A stretch of DNA of 5,328 bases from an uncultured euryarchaeote (GTDB lineage: Archaea; Thermoplasmatota; Poseidoniia; Poseidoniales; Thalassarchaeaceae), in NCBI GenBank assembly GCA_937897085.1, contig CALCOR010000040.1:1-5328 (forward strand), given 5' to 3'. A program made the translations under genes and the position numbers. The notes below the pieces were generated by a model. That model was not told where the DNA came from. It worked only from the letters and a program-made list of their open reading frames with translations, and searched no databases. This document shows positions 1-5,328 of this stretch, piece after piece; the stretch's first letter is position 1; the number at the start of each line of letters is the position of its first letter.

Positions 1-3000
1 GAAGGCGCTGCTGTTCGCCCAGTTGTTCTTGTTGTCCTGCACGTGGATGGTGTACTCGACTGAGTTGGTGCGGTCCGTTCCCGGGATGGTGGCGGACCAT
101 TCGCACGGGGTCTGTTCGCACTGTGCCCTGGACATGCCTGATTCCTGGGTCATCGCGCGTCGTGTCCACCCCGACCAGGAGCCGGCGGTGGTGTCGTAGG
201 TGCGATAGAAGAGGTGGGGTCCCTCGAGGTTGCCGTTGGAGTCGGTGCCGCTCGAGACATTGACTCCGCTCGGAGGCTCTCCCAAGTCCGACAGGCCGAT
301 GGTGACCGTGCGGTCAGCATCCGAGTAGGTGTCCATCAGGCCACCGTGCTCGACTTCTGGAGCCCAGATGTCAGGCTGCGGTCGCACCATGGAGACCTTC
401 TGCGTGATCGACGCGCCGGGCATCCAGCGACCGTCGAATCCGGGAGCCTGCCAGCCGTTGAACTGACGGTCGTACTGGTAGGTGGTGTAGGAGTAGAGAC
501 AGTACGGGTTGCCGCTGTTGGAGCTGGTGAAGTACGACGGGTGGTTGTTGCTGTTCACGCAGAACCAGTTTCGAGTGCTGGTGCTAGACGTGAAGGTCGC
601 GTTCACGTTCAACGTGCCGTACTTCATGGTGATGTCACCGGGGATTCGCACCGCAGAGTAGCCGTCGTCGACGTCCCTGCCGCCACCCTGTGTGCAGGTG
701 GAAGAACCACAGGGCGTACCGGATACAGACTCGTCGATGCCCGACGAGGTGCCCAGTCCGACCATGCCGAACTTACCGTCGGCCGCGCTGTAGTACCAGA
801 TGGTGGACATCTGCGGTCCGTTCTGCGCGTTCATCGTGAGTCCGGGATCGGTCGTCTTGCAGGCCGCTACCTGAGCACAGTTGGTGTACGAGTAGGAGTT
901 GACCGATGGATTGTACTTCAGATTGTAGACGCTGCCTGCGTTGAAGCAGGCGTTCTGACCGGTGCCGCACCTGGAGGTGTCGTACTCCCAGATGTACTCC
1001 TGACTGTCCTCGTAGTAGGTCAACTGCTCGTCGAAGTTCTGGTAGACCGAGTAGTAACGGAAGTTGTTGACGTTCGTTATCTTGATCTGCCACTTGTTGT
1101 TCTTCGTGCCGTCGGAGTTGAAGTAATCCGCTTCCGCATTTGGCTGAACGAAGTAGTTGTAGCCATTCGAAGATGGCGCTGTGGGGTTGCTCGGCGAGCC
1201 AGACCCGCCGGACGGTTGGGTGGCGAAGTTCGCGTTGCCGGAGGTTCCGGAACCCGCTGCGCCGTTGATGTCCTGGAAGGCGAGGAAGTACTGGACGTAG
1301 TCACCTTCGTTCACGGCGGGGATCAACACCTTGAAGTCGCAGAAGTATCCTGCCACGCAGGTTCCCAAGGAGGTGGCGCGCGTGCCACTCCAAGAGCCGT
1401 TGTTAGCCCGGTACCAGACGTGCGGACCATTGCTGCTGGTCGTGTCCACTCCAGTGCCGTCCTTCAGACCGAAGAAGAGGGTGCGCGCTTCGGCCCTGTG
1501 CGTTGTGAGTCCGGTGTAGGGGACGAAGTTGCTCTCTGGCGGGGTGGTGTCAGAACCACCGGTGTAGGACACATGCAGAAGCGGGTGCTTGTTAGCGGTG
1601 GTGCAACCGTAGTAGCTGTAGTAGTTGGTGCTGCACCAGTACCACAGAGGAGAGTTCTGCGTGTTGCGGATGCCGAGGCCGACGATGTGGCCGGAACTTC
1701 CTCCTCCGTTACCATCGACTGCGTCCTGTATGTCGCTCTCACCGTTGCTGTTCATCGAGATGGTGCGTACTGCGCCACCCTGGTAGTAGTAAGGCGGGGT
1801 AGCCACGGCTTGAGAATTGCACGAACGTGCGCTGTTCCGTATCTTGCCGGACAATCCATTGACTCCGCTGTAGAGGTAACTCGATGGGTCGATCATGTTG
1901 CTCGACTGGCTGCCACCGGTTTTCAGGACAGTGCAATCGAAGTACTTGTTTCCGCTGCCCCAGTAGCCGCCGACGTTGGACTTGAAGTCGACGCTGTTCA
2001 CCGTGGCTCCGGACGGCATTGCGCCGTTGAAGTCGTAGCGGTGCCATGCGTAGCGATACATGTTCGGATAGTAGTTCCCGTTGTATCCGCAGTTTATCTG
2101 GTAGTTACCAGCACCACGGCAGGTGTAGACGAGGTTGGCGTTGTTGTAGGTGTAGTAGTAGTCGCGAGGCGTGCCCCATCCGTACGGATGGTAGCGGTAG
2201 TAGAAGGCCCAGCCGGCGCGCTGAGCGCCTTTGTCCAAGGTCGGGTCGATGAGGATGGGGTAGGATCGATTGTCCTCATCGAGCAGCCATGAAGTCTCGA
2301 CCACGGTAATCAGCGTGATGACCAAGCCATCAGACCTGATCACGAACTTGCCGAAATACGGAGTCGGGTCGTCTTCGTCGTCGATGTGTTCGACATCCAT
2401 GCTGGTGACCATCGGCTGCGGAATCGTGAACATCGACTCGCCGGTCTCGAGGTGGCGAATCGACAGCGACTGGTTGGTCATCACGATCTCGTTGATTGGA
2501 ATCGCCGACTCACCCAGGAACAGAGCGTAGCCCTGCGGGATATGCAGGGTTTCCGCAAATCCGAAGTATCCAGACTCCTTGAAGTGGTCAGGGACCATTG
2601 GGACGTCCCTGATGACCAGATTCTGCTTCAGTTGCGTTGAAGAGACGCTGTAGTCGAGATCGATGCCGGTCAGCAGCGGGTAGCGAATCACGTTGCCACC
2701 CACGTCGATCGGTGAGGTCGCCGGCTTCCCGTCGTAGGGATGCGGAGAGAGCGTCTCCGCGTCCAGCATCACCACCATCGGCGACATGCCGATTGTGACC
2801 GGGTCGTAGTTGTCTCCAGCAACGACCTGCACACCACGCCCGACATCCTCGTCGAAGTAGACATCGAAGGTGTTCTCGGTCACGGCCCAACCGTTAGGTG
2901 TGGCTTCCAAGTTGAGGTTAATCTCCTCCCAGACGCCGTTCTCCATGTAGTGGACCGGTGTCGGCGATACCATGACGTGGAGATTTCCATCCTCGCCAAG

Positions 3001-3261
3001 ATACGTCTTCGCCGTCTCCGTCCGGGAACCCAGCAACTCGGCATCCGGCGAAAAGCCGAAACCGACGCTGTCACCAGGCAATCCTATCTCGCCTGGCAGA
3101 CTGAGCGGATCCCCTTGGGTGTCCTCCGCATTTTCTGTCTCGGGAGTCTGCAGTGTGTCCGTTGCGGGCGCCACTGCAGCGCTCCAGCTCATTCCTATCA
3201 TCAGCAGCGTCAGCAGTAGCCAACTGCCGCCGATGGTCATCTTCTTCTCATTTGTCACCAT
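1..3261 (-). CDS. Large secreted multi-domain protein, Rhs/WapA-like N-terminal module plus DNRLRE-like and Ig-like domains (C-terminus cut by window edge)
   Basis: The frame is open from ATG at 3261 to the left edge (1087 codons, no stop), so the C-terminus is missing. Residues 1-33 form a signal peptide: KK at 6-7, hydrophobic core WLLLTLLMIGM at 14-24, and a likely cut after A31-P32-A33. An acidic linker follows. Residues about 65-341 resemble the N-terminal region of bacterial Rhs/YD-repeat and WapA-like wall proteins: an EDGNLHVMVSPTPVHY strand, then NGVWEEINLNL (PV-Y...G-W--I---L), ending in YPILIDPTLD. Residues 343-567 look like a DNRLRE-type beta domain (R-YDFNGAMPSGATVNSV, ending PLLHVSYT). 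Ig-like domains lie at about 572-680 and 963-1087+, flanking a Ser/Gly/Pro linker and an unrecognised Tyr/Asn/Cys-rich region (700-958). There are 18 cysteines, all after residue 380. Likely role is cell-surface or exported adhesion or binding; this is inferred, and no catalytic motif is seen. The missing end may hold a membrane anchor like that of gene B. The start is supported by the charged n-region; Met8 (3240) is an alternative. Confidence 0.9.
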   Translation of the reverse strand, partial: MVTNEKKMTIGGSWLLLTLLMIGMSWSAAVAPATDTLQTPETENAEDTQGDPLSLPGEIGLPGDSVGFGFSPDAELLGSRTETAKTYLGEDGNLHVMVSPTPVHYMENGVWEEINLNLEATPNGWAVTENTFDVYFDEDVGRGVQVVAGDNYDPVTIGMSPMVVMLDAETLSPHPYDGKPATSPIDVGGNVIRYPLLTGIDLDYSVSSTQLKQNLVIRDVPMVPDHFKESGYFGFAETLHIPQGYALFLGESAIPINEIVMTNQSLSIRHLETGESMFTIPQPMVTSMDVEHIDDEDDPTPYFGKFVIRSDGLVITLITVVETSWLLDEDNRSYPILIDPTLDKGAQRAGWAFYYRYHPYGWGTPRDYYYTYNNANLVYTCRGAGNYQINCGYNGNYYPNMYRYAWHRYDFNGAMPSGATVNSVDFKSNVGGYWGSGNKYFDCTVLKTGGSQSSNMIDPSSYLYSGVNGLSGKIRNSARSCNSQAVATPPYYYQGGAVRTISMNSNGESDIQDAVDGNGGGSSGHIVGLGIRNTQNSPLWYWCSTNYYSYYGCTTANKHPLLHVSYTGGSDTTPPESNFVPYTGLTTHRAEARTLFFGLKDGTGVDTTSSNGPHVWYRANNGSWSGTRATSLGTCVAGYFCDFKVLIPAVNEGDYVQYFLAFQDINGAAGSGTSGNANFATQPSGGSGSPSNPTAPSSNGYNYFVQPNAEADYFNSDGTKNNKWQIKITNVNNFRYYSVYQNFDEQLTYYEDSQEYIWEYDTSRCGTGQNACFNAGSVYNLKYNPSVNSYSYTNCAQVAACKTTDPGLTMNAQNGPQMSTIWYYSAADGKFGMVGLGTSSGIDESVSGTPCGSSTCTQGGGRDVDDGYSAVRIPGDITMKYGTLNVNATFTSSTSTRNWFCVNSNNHPSYFTSSNSGNPYCLYSYTTYQYDRQFNGWQAPGFDGRWMPGASITQKVSMVRPQPDIWAPEVEHGGLMDTYSDADRTVTIGLSDLGEPPSGVNVSSGTDSNGNLEGPHLFYRTYDTTAGSWSGWTRRAMTQESGMSRAQCEQTPCEWSATIPGTDRTNSVEYTIHVQDNKNNWANSSAF

Positions 3262-3263
3262 TG

Positions 3264-3269
3264 TATATA
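3264..3269 (-). promoter_or_regulatory. Second TATA-like site (TATATA) close to the start codon
   Basis: TATATA lies two bases upstream of the ATG at 3261 and is centred about 26 bases upstream of the in-frame ATG at 3240 (Met8). That is the spacing expected for a leaderless archaeal transcript beginning at Met8. The Met8 form would lose both lysines of the signal-peptide n-region, which speaks against it as the main start. It may be a chance match. Confidence 0.2.
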
Positions 3270-3311
3270 CCCCAAACTGTCGTATGGCACGACTGGGCAC
3301 GTTTTGACTTC

Positions 3312-3325
3312 GCTATAATGATATG
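3312..3325 (-). promoter_or_regulatory. Candidate TATA box for the gene starting at 3261
   Basis: The minus strand reads ATATCATTATAGC, an archaeal TATA-like element centred near 3316. Transcription starting about 26 bases further on (near 3290) would give a leader of roughly 28 bases before the ATG at 3261. That leader contains GGGGT eight bases before the ATG, which could pair weakly (with one G-U) with the 16S rRNA tail. It is a sequence match only. Confidence 0.3.
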
Positions 3326-3380
3326 GGTGCATACCATTTGAGTGACCGATTTGGAATGATGCACTGCGTCCTATTTAGAT

Positions 3381-3400
3381 GATAAAAAAAACACGAAAAT
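3381..3400 (-). terminator. Oligo-T tract, candidate archaeal terminator
   Basis: Read on the minus strand this is ATTTTCGTGTTTTTTTTATC, with eight T in a row at 3391-3384. Archaeal RNA polymerase commonly terminates at U-rich tracts without a hairpin, so this is a candidate end for the transcript coming from the gene that stops at 3716, about 325 bases upstream. It could equally be part of an AT-rich promoter region for the next gene. Confidence 0.3.
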
Positions 3401-3429
3401 AATCTAGTACAAGTTGTTTGTATCATTCG

Positions 3430-3451
3430 CTCTGAGCATATGAATTCAGAG
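3430..3451. repeat. Short inverted repeat CTCTGA-N10-TCAGAG
   Basis: Two perfect 6-base arms lie 10 bases apart in the AT-richer part of the gap, about 170-190 bases upstream of the ATG at 3261 and just before the oligo-T tract on the minus strand. The spacing could suit a dimeric regulator or a weak RNA stem. An arm of six bases can arise by chance, so the role is uncertain. Confidence 0.25.
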
Positions 3452-3639
3452 AGTTTCGAGTGCATGGATCCGAGCTTCAACATCGGTCCACCTGACCATC
3501 GATGACACATGAACGGGCGTCACCACCCGCATGAAACCGCTGCACTGCTCTCCATCGCGTCCGAGGACAACCACCGAAGGAACAGCAATCAGGAGGTGAG
3601 CAGGGCGCGTCTGCGAAAGGCGGACAGAAGTGTTGGTTC

Positions 3640-3668
3640 CGCACCGCCGCCCGTAGGGCGGCGGCGCG
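3640..3668 (-). terminator. GC-rich hairpin in the 3' UTR of the membrane-anchored protein gene
   Basis: CCGCCGCCC and GGGCGGCGG form a perfect 9-bp stem around a 3-base loop. On the minus-strand RNA four more pairs close below it (CGCG with UGCG, one of them G-U), giving 13 continuous pairs with loop UAC. It begins about 47 bases after the stop codon at 3716. No U-run follows at once, so it is not a classical bacterial terminator. In archaea such a hairpin might mark or protect the 3' end of the mRNA. The structure is seen directly; the role is inferred. Confidence 0.45.
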
Positions 3669-3715
3669 CGAAACCGTTCTCGAATCTCTGGTTCGGGTCG
3701 GAACTTCGGGTGGGC

Positions 3716-5328
3716 TCAGTAGTCCCACTCCTCGTCGCCGCCTTCACCGCCGCCACGCGTCAGGATGAACGCGCCGGCGATAACCGCGACGAGCACGAGG
3801 ATGCCGATGGCGATCCACGCGGACTGCGGGATGGGATCATCGCCGCCCTCCGTGCCGATGTCTGGAACTGTTCCCCAGTCGATGGTCTCGTCACCGACGA
3901 CGGTTAGGGCAGTCGACGATGCGGCCGTCTCCATGTTGCCGACCGAATCCACGGCTGTCACCGAGTAGTGGTAGGTGCCTGCAGATGATGGGCGCCATGA
4001 CACGTGCGAGGCGGTCTTGTCCCCGCTCGCCGAGCAGCTGTTATCGGAGTCCAGGAGACCCTGCACCTCGTCGGCGTCGTGGTCGCCGATGGACCAGCAG
4101 ACAATCCAGTGGTCAACGTCGCTGTCGTCAGCGGCGTTCCAGGTGAATGCGACCGTGTTGCCGGCCTCTTCGGCAGCCGTCAGATCGCTCGCTCCAGCCG
4201 CTGGGTCGACCTGTGCGTCAGCGGTTGCGCTGTCGCTGGCCACCGGGCTGCCTACGAGCTTGGCGCCGGACGAATCGCTCTGGCCGTTCTCGACCTGCAC
4301 CGTGTAGGAGTAGGTCGTGCCGTGCGCGCCGTAGATCTCCCATGTGGTGGTTCCCAGCGGGAAGGTGTTGCGGGTGCCGTCGATGATGATGACACCGAAG
4401 TCATCAACCCCGATGGACGCTGCGTCGGCGACGCTCCATGAGATGGCGATGACCCCGCCCGGAGCCAATGTGTGGCTCAGGCCCGTGATGCCGGTCTGAG
4501 GCGACTCGCCGATGTTGGCGCCCGCGAACACCGCGTAGGTGGACGAGGAGCGACTCGGCTGGCTGCCGTCGTTGCTCCAGGAGAGCATCATCGTGGTCGT
4601 GTCCACCTGACTCTGCGTGGAGGGCATGCTGACCCATCCGGTCGTCCCCTGGTACCATAGGCTGTATTGCGTGTCTGACGCGCCCGCGAAGGACACGTCC
4701 ATGTCCTCCGAGTAGACGTCACCTGGCGACAGGATCGCGGAGACATTCGTGGTGAACGCGCCGACCGAAGAGAAACTGGATCCCATTCCCGTGAGGTCCG
4801 CATTAACCGCATCAGCGTCGTCGAAGCCCACCGTCTGTGGTAGGCTGCCGTAGTAGACGATGTCGTAGTCGACATCCACAGCCCCGTCGAAGATGGTGCT
4901 GAAGGCGTTCCACACCTTCAGGGTCACCGTGTCGGTGCTGGTGGCGCCCCAGTGGTCGGTCACGGTGACCGACACGGTCGGGGTTCCCTGCCAGAACTGG
5001 TTGGCCTGGATGCCCGGGCAAATGTCGAGGGCGGCGCAGGACATGAACTGGATGTCCTCTTCGAGGGTGTTCACCGACCATTCGTACATCATCGGGTCCG
5101 CATTTCCATCCATGTTGGAGTCGGGCTGCCCCGTGTGCAACGCGCGCGCGGTGAAGTCCATAGAGGTCCCTTCCATGATCGGCCCATCTGCGACCTCCAT
5201 CGTCAGGGTGACGAACGGTCCGTTGTTCACCACCTCGTAGTGGGAGGTGCGGTCGTCGTTCGCCGAGTTCATGTCGACATGGCAGTCAGGGTTGGTTCCA
5301 TTTCCACAGTCGTCGACCGGGTCATTCC
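3716..5328 (-). CDS. Membrane-anchored extracellular protein with PKD-like and FnIII-like domains (N-terminus cut by window edge)
   Basis: The frame runs open from the right edge to TGA at 3716-3718, giving 536 codons. The ATG at 5272 is internal, because the same frame continues upstream as DPVDDCGNGTNPDCHVD without a stop. Numbering from that ATG: residues 19-121 are PKD-like (MMYEWSV, then TVSVTVTDHWGATSTDTVTL). Residues 122-255 form a beta domain with QYSLWYQGTTGWVSMPS and STYAVFAG. Residues 260-354 are FnIII-like (GGVIAISWSVAD, TYSYTVQVENG). Residues 356-458 are FnIII-like (VAFTWNAADDSDVDHWIVCWS, YHYSVTAVDSVGN). An acidic linker leads to a membrane helix (about 485-505, AWIAIGILVLVAVIAGAFILT), then R506 and the tail GGGEGGDEEWDY. 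Expected topology: outside, held by the C-terminal helix, with a short acidic inside tail. Cysteines come in three pairs. No enzyme motif is visible, so the role (adhesion, binding, or part of a larger exo-enzyme whose catalytic domain lies upstream) is open. It lies upstream of the 1-3261 gene on the same strand. Confidence 0.93.
   Translation of the reverse strand, partial: NDPVDDCGNGTNPDCHVDMNSANDDRTSHYEVVNNGPFVTLTMEVADGPIMEGTSMDFTARALHTGQPDSNMDGNADPMMYEWSVNTLEEDIQFMSCAALDICPGIQANQFWQGTPTVSVTVTDHWGATSTDTVTLKVWNAFSTIFDGAVDVDYDIVYYGSLPQTVGFDDADAVNADLTGMGSSFSSVGAFTTNVSAILSPGDVYSEDMDVSFAGASDTQYSLWYQGTTGWVSMPSTQSQVDTTTMMLSWSNDGSQPSRSSSTYAVFAGANIGESPQTGITGLSHTLAPGGVIAISWSVADAASIGVDDFGVIIIDGTRNTFPLGTTTWEIYGAHGTTYSYTVQVENGQSDSSGAKLVGSPVASDSATADAQVDPAAGASDLTAAEEAGNTVAFTWNAADDSDVDHWIVCWSIGDHDADEVQGLLDSDNSCSASGDKTASHVSWRPSSAGTYHYSVTAVDSVGNMETAASSTALTVVGDETIDWGTVPDIGTEGGDDPIPQSAWIAIGILVLVAVIAGAFILTRGGGEGGDEEWDY

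Larger units (their letters stand above)
3262..3715. other. Intergenic region between two tandem minus-strand genes
   Basis: This 454-base gap has no convincing gene. The half next to the gene ending at 3716 is GC-rich and contains a strong hairpin. The stretch at about 3300-3450 is clearly more AT-rich than the coding DNA around it, and holds an oligo-T tract (minus strand), a small inverted repeat and TATA-like boxes. The layout fits a 3' UTR and termination zone followed by an archaeal promoter for the gene starting at 3261. Short ORFs in it have no recognisable product and no ribosome-binding context. I saw no tRNA or known RNA. Confidence 0.7.

Noticed and set aside
214..2292. Open frame of 692 codons on the plus strand
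   Set aside because: It is antisense to the 1-3261 gene. The translation is Val/Arg/Gly-rich with no domain logic, and it arises from the codon bias (many TAC, AAC and GAC codons) of the real gene.
3304..3319. TTGACT and TATAAT on the plus strand, like a bacterial promoter
   Set aside because: The spacer is only 4 bases, no plus-strand gene follows, and the TATAAT is better read as part of a minus-strand TATA-like box.
3437..3471. NdeI, EcoRI and BamHI sites close together, as in a cloning site
   Set aside because: They lie in natural-looking AT-rich gap sequence between two genes, with no vector sequence around them. Likely coincidence.
3313..3510. 65-codon minus-strand ORF in the gap
   Set aside because: Its composition is odd, there is no ribosome-binding context, it runs through the T8 tract and promoter zone, and no family is recognisable.
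3665..3715. TTCGA-containing stretch resembling a tRNA T-arm
   Set aside because: No flanking stem pairs and no cloverleaf can be drawn on either strand.
3509..3907. 132-codon plus-strand ORF
   Set aside because: Half of it is antisense to the coding end of the gene stopping at 3716, and it reads through the GC hairpin. It is likely a shadow.
5270..5272. ATG as start of the membrane-anchored protein
   Set aside because: The same frame continues open to the window edge with protein-like sequence (CGNGTNPDC), and no signal peptide follows the ATG.

Overview
The window holds two large protein genes, both on the minus strand and both cut by the window edges, separated by a non-coding gap of about 450 bases. 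The proteins look like big, multi-domain secreted or surface proteins of a marine planktonic archaeon. Ca. Poseidoniales (Marine Group II) fits best. That assignment is inferred from overall style: chains of Ig/PKD/FnIII-like beta domains, the phrase WIVCWS in a FnIII-like domain, a single C-terminal membrane helix with a short Gly/acidic tail, high GC, and AT-rich archaeal-style upstream DNA. No marker gene in the window proves it.

Right part (3716-5328): the C-terminal 536 codons of a membrane-anchored extracellular protein (gene B). Its start lies beyond the right edge. In order it carries an Asp/Cys-rich stretch, a PKD-like domain, a second beta domain, two FnIII-like domains, an acidic linker, one membrane helix and a Gly-Gly-acidic tail.

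Middle (3262-3715): no convincing gene. It holds a very strong GC hairpin just after gene B, whose stem is longer on the minus-strand RNA than on the plus, a small inverted repeat, an oligo-T tract on the minus strand, and two TATA-like boxes before the next gene. This reads as the end of one transcript and the promoter of another.

Left part (1-3261): the first 1087 codons of a second protein (gene A); its C-terminus lies beyond the left edge. After a signal peptide comes a module resembling the N-terminal region of bacterial Rhs/YD-repeat and WapA-type wall proteins, ending in YPILIDPTL. Then follow a DNRLRE-like beta domain, an Ig-like domain, a Ser/Gly/Pro linker, an unrecognised Tyr/Asn/Cys-rich domain, and a second copy of the Ig-like domain. 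All 18 cysteines lie after residue 380 and most fall in close pairs, which suggests disulfide bonding outside the cell.

The two genes are tandem and share style (secretion, beta domains, close Cys pairs). They may act at the same cell surface, but the large gap and candidate promoter suggest separate transcription. The most unusual content is the architecture of gene A.
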